Positions 21,862 through 30,232 of a stretch of DNA of 30,338 bases are shown here, piece by piece. This stretch comes from a virus: the IMG/VR virus record IMGVR_UViG_3300030106_000204, positions 1-30,338 of that record; one strand, written 5' to 3'. Every line of letters begins with the position of its first letter. Positions within the stretch are counted from its first letter, which is position 1. The notes below the pieces were generated by a model. That model was not told the DNA's origin and ran no database searches. It was given only the letters and a program-made list of their open reading frames with translations. A program made the translations under genes and the position numbers.

Positions 21862-24798
21862 ATGTGTGGGTTTATTGGCGATATTATTGATAGCATTGTC
21901 GATATTGTTGAAGATGTCGTTGATATAGTTGTTGATATTGTTGAAGATGTTATAGGTTGGTTAATACCACAACCAGATATTCCAGATTTCGGTGAACTTT
22001 ATGCAGAACAACAAGCAAAAGGTATTTTAGTAAATAAATTTACAGCAAATGCACATATACCAATAATTTATGGAACAAGAAAAGTTGGTGGTAATGTTGT
22101 TTTTTTAGAAACATCTGGAACAGATAATGAATTTTTATATATGGCAGTTGTTTTGAGTGAAGGTGAAATTGATGATATTGAATCAATACACATAAATGAT
22201 AATCAAGTAGTATTTTCTACTGACTTAGCTGATAATGTCCAATCTATTGTTGATGCAACTGATGAAAATTTTAGAGGAGACATTCCAGATGATATAGGAA
22301 CTGAAAGTTTAATAACTGTTGAACCACATTTAGGTTCAGATACACAATCTGCATCAAGCCTATTATCACAATTAAGCAACTGGGGAAGTGAACATAAATT
22401 AAGTGGCTTGGCATATTTAGCATTTAAATTTACTTGGAATCCAGACAAATTTGGTTCTTTGCCTACAGTACAAGCAGTTGTAAAAGGTCGCAAAGTTTAT
22501 AATCCAGATTTAGATGGCACAGTAACAGGTGGTAGTGGTTCACATAGGAAAGATACAAGTTCCACTTGGGCGTTTTCAGATAGTCCTATTTTACAATTAT
22601 TAGATTATTTAAGAAACGATAGGTTTGGAATGGGAATACCAGATAGCTATTTTGATAGTAATTTTGCAGATTGGCAAACTGCCAAAGCAGTATGCGACAC
22701 ACAAGTAACCCCATTTACTGGTGCAAGTCAGATACGTTTAATGGATAGCAATACTGTTGTAGATACTTCTGTCAAAGCCATTGATAATGTCAGAAACTTT
22801 GTAAGAGGTTCAAGGTCATATTTGAATTTTACAGGTGGTATATATAATATATTAGTTGAAACAACAGGTTCGGCATCAATCACACTTACAGAAGATAATA
22901 TTATTGGCGGAATATCAGTTCAAAGTAAAAATAAAAATTCAAGATATAATAGAGTGATAGTTAATTTTATTAATCCAGATAAAAACTTCCAATCAGATAC
23001 AGCACAGTTTCCACCAGTAGATGAAACTGGATTAGACTCCGCAGACCAACATGAAACAATGAAAACAGAAGATGGTGGATTATTACTAGAAGGAAGATTT
23101 GATTTTTCAATGTTAACTAGTCCATTTCAAGCTCAAGAAATGGCAGAAATAATTTTAAGAAGGTCAAGAAGTAGTTTAGATATTTCTTTAAAAGCTGATG
23201 GAACAGCACTTGAATTATCTATAGGCGATATTGTAAATGTTACTCATGCAACACCTAGTTTTTCTGCAAAACCATTCAGAGTACAAGGAATGACAATAAA
23301 TGCAGACCATTCAGTAAGTTTACAATGTTCTGAACATCAAGATAGTTTTTACACTTTTGGAACACAAGTTGCACTTCCAGAAATACCAGATACAAATTTA
23401 CCAAACCCATTTAATGTTCAAGCACCAGTTGTAAGTGCAACAGATGAACTTAGAGCAAGAAATGAAGAGGCGATTTCTGTATTATTAGTAAATGTAACTG
23501 CAACAGACCAATTTATTACAGACTTTGAAGTACAAGCAAAAAAATCAACAGATTCAGTTTTTATTAATTTAGGTCGTGGAAGTTCTGCACAATTTGAATT
23601 AGTCAACGTAGAAGATAATGTTGTTTACGACATTAGAGCAAGGTCAGTAAGTTCAGTTTCTCGCTCAAGTTTTACTAGCATAACACACCAAGTTGTCGGA
23701 AAAACAGCACCACCAGAGGATGTTACTAACTTTAGTGTGAATATTATTAATACAGAAGCACATTTAAGTTGGACACCAGTAACAGACCTTGACCTATCAC
23801 ATTATAGAATAAGACACGCTAAAGAAACAAGCGGAGCAACTTATGCTAATTCAATAGACATAGCTGATAAAGTATCAAGACCCGCAAATACTGTTATAGT
23901 ACCCGCAATGACTGGTACATATTTTATAAAGGCAGTTGATAAAGTGGGTAACAGTTCAGAAAATGCAGTTAGTAAAGTTGCAATAATCGAGAATATAAAA
24001 GGTTTAAATGTAGTTACTACATCTACACAAAGTCCTAGTTTTTCAGGAACTAAAACAAATATGGTTGTTGTTGATGGGGATAAATTACAATTAGGAACAG
24101 CAAATCTTTTTGATAGCGTTGCGGGTAATTTTGATGATGCAAGCGGTTTGTTTGATGGTGGTGGTGGAAATGTAGCAAGTTCGGGAAGTTATGAATTTGA
24201 TTCCCCAGTTGATTTAGGAGCAGTTTATACAAGCAGAGTTACAGCAAATATAAATGTTGCAAGAGTTAGTTTTGTTAATTTATTTGATGATGCTTCTGGA
24301 AATTTTGATGAACGTTCTGGCTTATTTGATGGTGACCCACAAGAATTTGATGATACAAATACTGAATTATTAGTTGCAACAACTGAGGACAATCCAAGTT
24401 CGGGTTCACCAACATATACAGATTTTAGAAAGTTTTTTGTTGGAGATTATAAAGCAAGAGCATTTAAATTTAAGGTGCAAATGACAAGTACAAAAGGCAC
24501 AGCAGTTCAACAAGTTTCCGCATTATCGGTAACAGTCGATATGCCTGATAGAGTTCATTCCGAAACAGATGTAGAAAGTGGAACAGATGCTTCAGGCAAA
24601 GCAATTACATATACCCCCGCTTTTAAATCGGTTCAGGGAATAGGAATTTCTGCTTCTAACTTGGCTAGTGGTGATTACTATGTTATAACTAATAAAAGTG
24701 CAACTGGGTTCACAATAGAATTTTTTAATAGTTCAAATGCAACAATAAACAGAACCTTTGATTATGTGGCTAAAGGTTTTGGGGAGTTGGCAAGTTAG
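21862..24798 (+). CDS. J-like central tail tip / receptor-binding protein
   Basis: 978 aa, the largest gene. Starts MCGFIGDIIDSIVDIVEDVV with an 11-residue repeat, then tail-hub domains (IPIIYGTRKVGGNVVFLET, a WNPDKFG region), a fibronectin type III-like domain (about 615-712, VTNFSVNI...HLSWTPV...YFIKAVDKVGN) and a C-terminal domain carrying two copies of LFD-x3-GNFD-x2-SGLFDG near 749 and 807. It forms the tip hub and probably touches the host receptor. ATG 21862 follows the preceding TAA. Confidence 0.85.
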   Translation: MCGFIGDIIDSIVDIVEDVVDIVVDIVEDVIGWLIPQPDIPDFGELYAEQQAKGILVNKFTANAHIPIIYGTRKVGGNVVFLETSGTDNEFLYMAVVLSEGEIDDIESIHINDNQVVFSTDLADNVQSIVDATDENFRGDIPDDIGTESLITVEPHLGSDTQSASSLLSQLSNWGSEHKLSGLAYLAFKFTWNPDKFGSLPTVQAVVKGRKVYNPDLDGTVTGGSGSHRKDTSSTWAFSDSPILQLLDYLRNDRFGMGIPDSYFDSNFADWQTAKAVCDTQVTPFTGASQIRLMDSNTVVDTSVKAIDNVRNFVRGSRSYLNFTGGIYNILVETTGSASITLTEDNIIGGISVQSKNKNSRYNRVIVNFINPDKNFQSDTAQFPPVDETGLDSADQHETMKTEDGGLLLEGRFDFSMLTSPFQAQEMAEIILRRSRSSLDISLKADGTALELSIGDIVNVTHATPSFSAKPFRVQGMTINADHSVSLQCSEHQDSFYTFGTQVALPEIPDTNLPNPFNVQAPVVSATDELRARNEEAISVLLVNVTATDQFITDFEVQAKKSTDSVFINLGRGSSAQFELVNVEDNVVYDIRARSVSSVSRSSFTSITHQVVGKTAPPEDVTNFSVNIINTEAHLSWTPVTDLDLSHYRIRHAKETSGATYANSIDIADKVSRPANTVIVPAMTGTYFIKAVDKVGNSSENAVSKVAIIENIKGLNVVTTSTQSPSFSGTKTNMVVVDGDKLQLGTANLFDSVAGNFDDASGLFDGGGGNVASSGSYEFDSPVDLGAVYTSRVTANINVARVSFVNLFDDASGNFDERSGLFDGDPQEFDDTNTELLVATTEDNPSSGSPTYTDFRKFFVGDYKARAFKFKVQMTSTKGTAVQQVSALSVTVDMPDRVHSETDVESGTDASGKAITYTPAFKSVQGIGISASNLASGDYYVITNKSATGFTIEFFNSSNATINRTFDYVAKGFGELAS
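21901..21950 (+). repeat. Short direct repeat in J-like gene start
   Basis: A 17-bp sequence (gatattgttgaagatgt) occurs at 21901 and again at 21934, one 33-bp (11-codon) step later, giving the repeated amino acids DIVEDV. It creates an amphipathic helix at the N-terminus of the tip protein. Confidence 0.8.
24106..24345 (+). repeat. Two internal protein repeats in J-like gene
   Basis: The 18-residue unit LFD-x3-GNFD-x2-SGLFDG occurs at residues about 749-766 (24106-24159) and 807-824 (24280-24333), with few conserved bases at silent positions. Each unit is rich in Asp and Gly, like small calcium-binding or beta-roll turns. A similar unit follows in part (QEFDDT). Confidence 0.7.
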
Positions 24799-24807
24799 GA
24801 GTTAAAT

Positions 24808-26400
24808 ATGTCGCAAAATGATTTAGTCATAGCAAATCAAGGTTTTGCTGCTTTTAGAACAGATTTAAACAGTGCCTTACAGGCATTAGGTTCAACAAAT
24901 AGTGGTACTTCTGCACCTTCAACAACTTATGCAAATCAGTTATGGTATGATACAACTAATAATATTTTAAAAATAAGAAATGAAGATAATGATGCTTTTA
25001 TTTCTCTTTTTACTTTAGACCAATCAAATGACAATATTGAAAGTTTGACAGTTAATGGTGTTATTACTGGAGAAACATTAGAAGCAACTGGAGATACATC
25101 TGCGGGAGATAATTCAGCTATAGGTTACACAAGTGCCGAAGGTTTAATTCTTACAGGTCAGGGTTCAACTTCAGATGTAACCATTAAAAATGATGCAGAC
25201 CAAACAGTATTAAGCATACCAACAGGAACACAAACTGTTCAAATTGATGGAACAACAACAAGTGATTTTTTAGTTGTAAAGACAACAGAAGCGGGTTCTG
25301 GTTCTGCACCTGATATTGTTTTTGCAAGAGATTCTTCTTCACCCGCTGATAATGATTTTTTAGGAAAAATTGTTTTTCGAGGTAAAAATGACGCTTCAGA
25401 AGATGTAGAATATGCTCAAATAGTATCTCAACTAATAGATGCTTCAGATGGCTCAGAAGATGGGAAACTATATTTACAAACAAAAGTTAATGGTTCTGAT
25501 ACAAATGTTGCTGTTATAGATTCAAGTGGACTAACATTAACTGGGAATTTAGTTCATAGTGGTGACTTAACATTAGATGTTACAGGCACTATTAATCTTA
25601 ATGCAGATAGTGGTAGTGTTAATCTTGCAGATGCTAGTACCACTTATGCTGAACTGGTTAATTCATCTAATGATTTTATTGTTAAATCTTCCCAAAATGG
25701 TGCAGACATAATATTTAAAGGTGTTCAAAGTTCTTCTTTAATAGAAGCTATGAGAATAGATATGTCAGCGGGTGGTAAACTTCAAATGGGAGCACAAAAT
25801 GAAGGGTTTCTTTCTGTTACCCATAATAATCAATCAGATGTTTTAATGCTTTTAAGAGATACATCAGGTAGTGGTGGAACTGCTATTAGATTTAGAGTTG
25901 GTACAAGTGAAGTTGGCACAATAGCAAATTCAAGTTCAGGAACAGCTTATAATACTTCTTCTGATTACAGATTAAAAGAATCAATTAATTATGATTTTGA
26001 TGCAACAAGTAGATTAAAACAACTTAAACCATGTAGATTTAATTTTAAAATAGATAAAGACAAAACAGTAGATGGCTTTCTGGCACATGAAGTTTCAAGC
26101 ATTGTGCCAGAAGCAATTACTGGCGAAAAAGATGGCACTCAAGATATTGGTATAATTAAAGATAAAGATGGAAATACTATTGAAGAAGATATTTTAGAAA
26201 TAGTACATATTGAAGGCAAAAAAACAATTACAGATAGTGAAGGTGTAGAAAAAGATGGAAGATTTCCAAAAGATTCAACATGGACAAAAACGCAAACAGA
26301 AGAAGTTTATCAAGGTATAGACCAAAGCAAACTTGTACCTTTATTAGTTAAAACCATACAAGAACTTGAAGCGAGAATAACAGTATTAGAAAGCAAATGA
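24808..26400 (+). CDS. Tail fibre with peptidase S74 chaperone domain
   Basis: 530 aa. N-terminal virion-binding part (QGFAAFRTDLNSALQALGS, then LWYDTTNN), a long Ser/Thr/Asp/Gly-rich beta-fibre, then an S74 intramolecular chaperone from residue about 383. S385 and K390 in TSSDYRLKE are the expected self-cleavage pair, followed by LKPCRFNFK, VDGFLAHEVS and a coiled-coil end. The domain trims itself off after folding the trimeric fibre. TAGGAG precedes ATG 24808. Host range is probably set here and by J. Confidence 0.88.
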   Translation: MSQNDLVIANQGFAAFRTDLNSALQALGSTNSGTSAPSTTYANQLWYDTTNNILKIRNEDNDAFISLFTLDQSNDNIESLTVNGVITGETLEATGDTSAGDNSAIGYTSAEGLILTGQGSTSDVTIKNDADQTVLSIPTGTQTVQIDGTTTSDFLVVKTTEAGSGSAPDIVFARDSSSPADNDFLGKIVFRGKNDASEDVEYAQIVSQLIDASDGSEDGKLYLQTKVNGSDTNVAVIDSSGLTLTGNLVHSGDLTLDVTGTINLNADSGSVNLADASTTYAELVNSSNDFIVKSSQNGADIIFKGVQSSSLIEAMRIDMSAGGKLQMGAQNEGFLSVTHNNQSDVLMLLRDTSGSGGTAIRFRVGTSEVGTIANSSSGTAYNTSSDYRLKESINYDFDATSRLKQLKPCRFNFKIDKDKTVDGFLAHEVSSIVPEAITGEKDGTQDIGIIKDKDGNTIEEDILEIVHIEGKKTITDSEGVEKDGRFPKDSTWTKTQTEEVYQGIDQSKLVPLLVKTIQELEARITVLESK

Positions 26401-26603
26401 AAAAAACAAACATTATAAATATTGATGGTAAACAATTTTCAAGAGATGATTGTAATGAAACCCAAAATCAATTAATTGAACAAATTTCTTTGTGTCAGTT
26501 TGAAATTAATAACATAACAAATCTTATAAAAAAAATTGATATTTATAAAAAAGCTAAAATTTTATATCAAAAAGAACTTTTAGAGTCTTTGGAAAAATTT
26601 TAA
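26397..26603 (+). CDS. DUF6447-like coiled-coil protein, 68 aa
   Basis: IINIDGKQFSRDDCNETQNQLI followed by a long Gln/Ile/Lys helix resembles the small DUF6447-type proteins (strand hairpin then coiled coil) often encoded next to tail fibres. ATGA overlap with the fibre gene. Possibly a fibre assembly factor; function unproven. Confidence 0.65.
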   Translation: MKKTNIINIDGKQFSRDDCNETQNQLIEQISLCQFEINNITNLIKKIDIYKKAKILYQKELLESLEKF

Positions 26604-26622
26604 AAATTGTAAGGTCATTATT

Positions 26623-26781
26623 ATGAAAAGTTTAGTTCAACATTTATTATTTTTGAAAGATGAAATAGAGTGCCTTAAAAAACAAACTGGTGGAAGTGGG
26701 AAAGGCAGTATTTTTACAGCTATCAATGTTTTAGAAAGAAGGGTTGAAGAAATTTCAGAGGAAATTGAAAAGAATGTCTAA
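26623..26781 (+). CDS. 52-aa coiled-coil peptide
   Basis: ATG 26623 with AAGG upstream, stop TAA 26779-26781. Two amphipathic helices (LVQHLLFLKDEIECLKK and VLERRVEEISEEIEK) around a Gly/Ser/Lys loop (TGGSGKGS). It overlaps the next gene by 8 bp. Function unknown. Confidence 0.55.
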   Translation: MKSLVQHLLFLKDEIECLKKQTGGSGKGSIFTAINVLERRVEEISEEIEKNV

Positions 26782-26941
26782 GCCAACAATTCAAAGTATA
26801 AATTTAAAATTGGAAAAACATATTGCTGTTAGTGATGAAAGATTTATTGAATTACTTAGTAGGGTAAAAAGATTAGAGCATATAATGATAGGTACATCTG
26901 GCACAGCAATAGTGATGCTTATAGGTTTACTCGTGAGGTAA
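26774..26941 (+). CDS. Small membrane-anchored protein, 55 aa
   Basis: ATG 26774 overlaps the preceding stop; an in-frame ATG at 26744 lies deeper in the upstream gene and is less likely. A charged helix (RFIELLSRVKRLEHIM) leads into a C-terminal hydrophobic segment (GTAIVMLIGLLV): a probable tail-anchored membrane protein. First of a run of small membrane proteins that lead to the lysis genes. Confidence 0.55.
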   Translation: MSKPTIQSINLKLEKHIAVSDERFIELLSRVKRLEHIMIGTSGTAIVMLIGLLVR

Positions 26942-26942
26942 T

Positions 26943-27695
26943 ATGGTAGTTGCAGAAATTCTTACTGGTATTGCTCTAGTTCAGAAATCAGTAGAGTTTA
27001 TAAAAAGCAACATCAGTACAGCAAAAGATATAAAAGACATAGCCAAGCAAATTGATGGGTTCTTCGAGGGCGAGGAACAAATGAATAAGAAGCAAGGCAA
27101 GGGCATAGGCATTGCTCAACAGTTTGGCATTGAATCAACAGCATCAGATTTTATTGATAGAAAGTTACTTGAAGAGGCTAGATATGAGTTAAAATTGCTA
27201 ATTCAAGACAGATTTGGATATGGCACTTGGGAGCAGATTTTAGCCGAAAGAGCCGAGAAAATAAAACAAGCGAAAGAAGCACAAAGACAAGCTAAGTTAG
27301 AAGCTAAAAAACAAAAAGAAGAAGTTTACGAAGCAATGAAATGGGTAGCATTTACATTATTAGGTATAGGTGTAGTTGTCTTAGTGTTTATGATGGGTTT
27401 AAAAGCTTTTGCATCAGAATTAGCTTATGAATACAAACCAAAAGATTACACAAAAAGGCAAAAAATCTGGCAAGGTCAAATCCAAGAAAAAAAATATACG
27501 ACTTGTAGACTAAAAAAAAGAATTACATCAAAATATACAAATAAAAAAGCCTGTATTTATGAGGGCGGTAATAAAACTTTTACAATGATGATTGAAACTT
27601 GGTGTCCTAGAAAATATAAATGTGTATATGACCCAAATGGAACAGAACCAGATATTGATAAAGTTATGGATAGTCTAAGGAGTATTAAAGATTGA
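26943..27695 (+). CDS. Membrane protein, 250 aa, unknown
   Basis: Helical N-terminal region, a charged coiled coil of Lys/Glu/Gln (about 110-125), one clear membrane helix near 130-155 (WVAFTLLGIGVVVLVFMMG), then a C-terminal domain with four Cys (TTCRLK, KKACIY, ETWCPR, YKCVYD) that could form two disulfides outside the inner membrane. It lies just before the lysis region; a role in lysis or envelope takeover is possible. Not recognised. Confidence 0.75.
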   Translation: MVVAEILTGIALVQKSVEFIKSNISTAKDIKDIAKQIDGFFEGEEQMNKKQGKGIGIAQQFGIESTASDFIDRKLLEEARYELKLLIQDRFGYGTWEQILAERAEKIKQAKEAQRQAKLEAKKQKEEVYEAMKWVAFTLLGIGVVVLVFMMGLKAFASELAYEYKPKDYTKRQKIWQGQIQEKKYTTCRLKKRITSKYTNKKACIYEGGNKTFTMMIETWCPRKYKCVYDPNGTEPDIDKVMDSLRSIKD

Positions 27696-27898
27696 TAACC
27701 GCATTTTTATTATATTGTGCTATGCAACCAAAAGAAATAAATGTTGCTAAAATTTATTTTCGTTCCATTGTGGATTGCACATATTATTCAGAAAAATTAA
27801 GCGGTCAGCAATTTATGTCAGAAGATGGAACTCAAACTTATGAATGTGTTTGTAAATTAGTTCCAAGTGTTAACCCAGACAAAGTAAAGGTTTATTGA
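27692..27898 (+). CDS. Small exported-like Cys protein, 68 aa
   Basis: TTG 27692 start overlaps the previous TGA, with AAGGAG about 10 nt upstream. Short hydrophobic start (MITAFLLYCAM), then a soluble part with Cys in DCTYYSE and ECVCK. It may be a small periplasmic or membrane-anchored protein. Its stop overlaps the next ATG (TGATG). Function unknown. Confidence 0.55.
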   Translation: MITAFLLYCAMQPKEINVAKIYFRSIVDCTYYSEKLSGQQFMSEDGTQTYECVCKLVPSVNPDKVKVY

Positions 27899-28125
27899 TG
27901 GAAAAAAAATTAGATACAAAAAAAATGTATGAAAAACCAGTAAATGTTAAAATAGATGAAAATAGTTTTGAATTATCTTTGAGAATATTAAGTAATGAAT
28001 TTGTTGCAATAAAGATTGGTTCTACAAATTTTTCTGGTAAACTAATAGCGGGTGGTATTTTATTATTATTTTTTACCCTAATTTTATTAGAAGGTTTTGG
28101 ATTAAATGAGTTATTGATACAATGA
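27898..28125 (+). CDS. Single-pass membrane protein, 75 aa
   Basis: ATG 27898 overlaps the preceding stop. Charged N-terminal part (KKLDTKKMYEKPVNVKIDEN), strands, then one hydrophobic helix near the end (LIAGGILLLFFTLILLEG). Part of the small membrane protein run before holin and lysozyme genes. Function unknown. Confidence 0.6.
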   Translation: MEKKLDTKKMYEKPVNVKIDENSFELSLRILSNEFVAIKIGSTNFSGKLIAGGILLLFFTLILLEGFGLNELLIQ

Positions 28126-28328
28126 ATGTAGAAACTTTTTTAAAATGGAAAATATTACCAAGATTAATGATGCTTGTAAGCACTATAATGTCTTGGAGAT
28201 GTGCAGAATGGTTCATGCAACTCGATTCACCAACTGCTAGTCAATCCGCTTTCGTGTCAGTCGTTATGGGCGTTATGACAGGCGTTTTCGGTATTTGGAT
28301 GGGTCACGAACATAAGGTGGAAAAATGA
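28122..28328 (+). CDS. Putative holin, 68 aa
   Basis: Two hydrophobic helices (LPRLMMLVSTIMSWRCAEWF and SAFVSVVMGVMTGVFGIWMG), short charged tail HEHKVEK. The gene overlaps the lysozyme gene by ATGA. Such two-helix proteins next to an endolysin are usually holins, opening the inner membrane at lysis time. Assigned from topology and position. Confidence 0.65.
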   Translation: MNVETFLKWKILPRLMMLVSTIMSWRCAEWFMQLDSPTASQSAFVSVVMGVMTGVFGIWMGHEHKVEK

Positions 28329-28765
28329 ATCTAAATAAATTGCAAAAACAAATAATGTTTGAAGAAGGTGTAAAGTATGAAATTTACAATGACCATTTAG
28401 GCTATAAAACTTTCGGTGTAGGGCATTTAGTAAGAGCCACAGACCCAGAAAACGAAATGGAAGTAGGAACAAAAGTATCTAAAATGAGGGTAGCTGAATG
28501 TTTTGAAGCTGATTTATATGTTGCAATAAACGATATGGAAAAGTTTACCGAAGGTATGGAAATAGATGATAATATAAAAGAATGTGTTACTGAAATGGTT
28601 TTTCAACTAGGTTTACCCAGACTAAATAAATTTAAAAATTTCAAACAAGCATTATTAGATGGAGATATTGAAACTGCACAGGCTGAAATGAAAGATAGTT
28701 TATGGTATAGACAAACAACTAATAGAGCAGAAAGATTAATTGAAAAATTAGGGAAAAGCGTCTAA
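28325..28765 (+). CDS. T4-type lysozyme (endolysin, GH24)
   Basis: 146 aa. The catalytic triad is E14 (FEEG), D23 (YNDHLG) and T29 (TFGVGH), exactly the T4 lysozyme spacing. The middle MVFQLGLPRLNKFKNFKQAL and C-terminal LWYRQTTNRAERL are typical. It breaks the glycan backbone of peptidoglycan. No signal peptide, so holin-dependent release is expected. Placed between two holin candidates. Confidence 0.93.
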   Translation: MNLNKLQKQIMFEEGVKYEIYNDHLGYKTFGVGHLVRATDPENEMEVGTKVSKMRVAECFEADLYVAINDMEKFTEGMEIDDNIKECVTEMVFQLGLPRLNKFKNFKQALLDGDIETAQAEMKDSLWYRQTTNRAERLIEKLGKSV

Positions 28766-28809
28766 GTCATTGATTTTAAAGGGTTTTAATCCTGGAGAGA
28801 ATGTTATAA

Positions 28810-29211
28810 ATGTTTAATTTATTAATAAGTCCAATAGCTGAACTTGCGGGTACATGGCTCAAAGGCAAGGTTGATAAATCAAAAGCAGATAGTGAAGTAA
28901 AAGTAGCTAGAGCAAAAGCAGAAGCTAAAGTTTATGAAACAGAAGCTACTTCACAAATGCTAAATGAAAAAAATCTTACCGAACAAATGGGTGATAGCCT
29001 TAAAGATGAATTTTGGGTACTGATTTTTGGGGGTATTCTAATTTGTTCATTTATACCCGCAACACAACCATATATAAAAGAAGGTTTTATATTTTTAGAC
29101 CAACATACCCCAGAATGGTTTTCTAATATGCTTTACATAGTAATAGGTTCATCTTTTGGTTACAGGTTTGGAAAACAAGGATTACAATTAATAAATAAGA
29201 GGAAACAATGA
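28810..29211 (+). CDS. Holin-like protein (3TM GTA-holin type)
   Basis: 133 aa. N-terminal SPIAELAGTWLKGKVDKSKA, an Ala/Lys/Glu helix (VKVARAKAEAKVYETEA), then two clear membrane segments (FWVLIFGGILICSFIP and MLYIVIGSSFGYRFG). This plan matches the holin family first named from gene transfer agents. With the 68-aa protein it gives two holin candidates around the lysozyme. GGAGAG lies about 11 nt upstream. Confidence 0.7.
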   Translation: MFNLLISPIAELAGTWLKGKVDKSKADSEVKVARAKAEAKVYETEATSQMLNEKNLTEQMGDSLKDEFWVLIFGGILICSFIPATQPYIKEGFIFLDQHTPEWFSNMLYIVIGSSFGYRFGKQGLQLINKRKQ

Positions 29212-29381
29212 CAAAATTTTATATGAAGTTATATGACTTCTTTACAAGCATAGCCAATTATTTTTGGAAAAAAGCATTGCAACCGAAAAAAGAAAGGGTT
29301 TATCATGGCACTAACACAAAAACAAAAAAAGCTACCAAAAGGACTACAGGAAGCAATTCTAAAAAGTCAAAAAAAAGGTAA
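29208..29381 (+). CDS. 57-aa basic protein
   Basis: ATG 29208 overlaps the preceding TGA (ATGA); stop at 29379-29381. Aromatic N-terminal helix (TKFYMKLYDFFTSIANYFW) and a disordered, Lys/Thr/Arg-rich tail ending NSKKSKKR. The last 77 bp also encode the next protein in another frame. Function unknown. Confidence 0.6.
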   Translation: MTKFYMKLYDFFTSIANYFWKKALQPKKERVYHGTNTKTKKATKRTTGSNSKKSKKR

Positions 29382-29406
29382 GAAAAAAAAGAAAGGAAAA
29401 AAATAA
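29305..29406 (+). CDS. 33-aa polylysine protein, overlapping frame
   Basis: ATG 29305 with AAAGGG upstream; stop at 29404-29406. MALTQKQKKLPKGLQEAILK, then a Lys-rich tail with GKKKKKGKK. The first part is a plausible amphipathic helix. It shares 77 bp with the 57-aa gene in the +1 frame and is linked to the next ATG by TAATG. Start-site strength and the similar helix-plus-Lys plan of its neighbours suggest it is real. Confidence 0.6.
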   Translation: MALTQKQKKLPKGLQEAILKSQKKGKKKKKGKK

Positions 29407-29495
29407 TGCCATATCATACAGGAAAAGGTTCACATTCTAAGGGAATGAAAAAGAAGAAAAAGAACAAAAGAATGAAGATGAAGAAGAAAAAGTAA
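29406..29495 (+). CDS. 29-aa polylysine peptide
   Basis: ATG 29406 overlaps the preceding TAA; stop 29493-29495. The protein has 14 Lys/Arg among 29 residues, after a short MPYHTGKGSHSKGM. It probably binds nucleic acid by charge only. Similar tiny Lys-rich reading frames occur in other marine phages. Function unknown. Confidence 0.55.
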   Translation: MPYHTGKGSHSKGMKKKKKNKRMKMKKKK

Positions 29496-29678
29496 ATGGT
29501 TCTAGTAAAATCTATAAAAAAATTTACTGAGGGTTTGACCGCTAGACAACGAAAAACTATGAATAGTCATGCAAGACATCATTCACTAAAACATATGCGG
29601 TCAATGGCAAATTCTATGAAAAAAGGTTCTACTTTTGCGGAAGCACATAGAAAAGCTATGAGGTCTGTAGGTAAATGA
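29496..29678 (+). CDS. Small conserved basic phage protein, 60 aa
   Basis: LTARQRKTMNSHARHHSLKHM followed by MKKGSTFAEAHRKAMRSVGK is a pattern found in short phage proteins of unknown function: an HxxHHxxKH cluster and a GxTFxxAHxxAMxxVG end. Very basic and His-rich, helical. The stop overlaps the next ATG (ATGA). Bases 1-8 of the window are the end of its left copy. Confidence 0.7.
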   Translation: MVLVKSIKKFTEGLTARQRKTMNSHARHHSLKHMRSMANSMKKGSTFAEAHRKAMRSVGK

Positions 29679-29830
29679 CAGGTTTTACAACTACAGCTAC
29701 TATATCCGAACTTATAGATAAAAGACCTATGAGAAGAAGAAAGACTAGGACAAAGAAGAACAAAATGCCCTATAAGGGCGATTTGAGGGCAGTACAGCGA
29801 CTTTTGCCCACTAGAAGCATAAAGCACTAG
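29675..29830 (+). CDS. 51-aa basic protein, right copy
   Basis: Same length and plan as the left copy (5-160): Thr-rich start, Lys/Arg-rich centre, AVQRLLPTR near the end. About 14 residues differ, mostly Lys/Arg and Phe/Tyr exchanges, and the first nine codons are identical at base level. Here the complete upstream gene is present, showing its place as the last of five tiny basic genes. Confidence 0.7.
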   Translation: MTGFTTTATISELIDKRPMRRRKTRTKKNKMPYKGDLRAVQRLLPTRSIKH

Positions 29831-29839
29831 GTGTAATCC

Positions 29840-30202
29840 TCAACACCTTACAGGAATGTTTTTTTCAATGATTTGTTTGATTTGGTCTAAACATTCAGTT
29901 AAACCCCCCTTGACCACAAAGTAAGGTGTACCAAGTGCTTTCGATTGTACTGCCCACAACTTTTGAGAATCAGACAATCTACCCTTTTCATTTTTCAATT
30001 CAATATAAAGAACCCGCCCTTGTGGATATTCAATAATTATATCTGGGCAACCAGATTTCAAACCCATTTTTTTCATTTTTGCATGATACGATATAGACCT
30101 TTTGCCCTCATTAGGTACATGGAAATGTCTAAAAAAATAGTATTTACCTAGATAATTTAGATATTCATTACAGGCTATTTGAATGTGTGATTCTTTAGTC
30201 AT
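29840..30202 (-). CDS. VRR-NUC domain nuclease, right copy
   Basis: 120 aa, differing from the left copy at three positions (residues 6, 61 and 94), none in the catalytic motifs GCPDIII, IELKNEKG or Q80. It runs convergent to the 51-aa gene with a 9-bp gap. ATG 30202 is the only good shared start and supports ATG 532 for the left copy. Confidence 0.87.
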   Translation of the reverse strand: MTKESHIQIACNEYLNYLGKYYFFRHFHVPNEGKRSISYHAKMKKMGLKSGCPDIIIEYPQGRVLYIELKNEKGRLSDSQKLWAVQSKALGTPYFVVKGGLTECLDQIKQIIEKNIPVRC

Positions 30203-30231
30203 AGGGGATAAACCTAAATTTACCCCCTATG
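30200..30231. other. Hairpin upstream of VRR-NUC (right)
   Basis: CATAGGGG (30200-30207) pairs with CCCCTATG (30224-30231), extended by TAAA/TTTA, with a short loop. It includes the start codon of the minus-strand nuclease, so RNA folding could limit its translation. The left copy keeps arms in the same place with other bases (534-542 and 599-606). Confidence 0.5.
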
Positions 30232-30232
30232 T

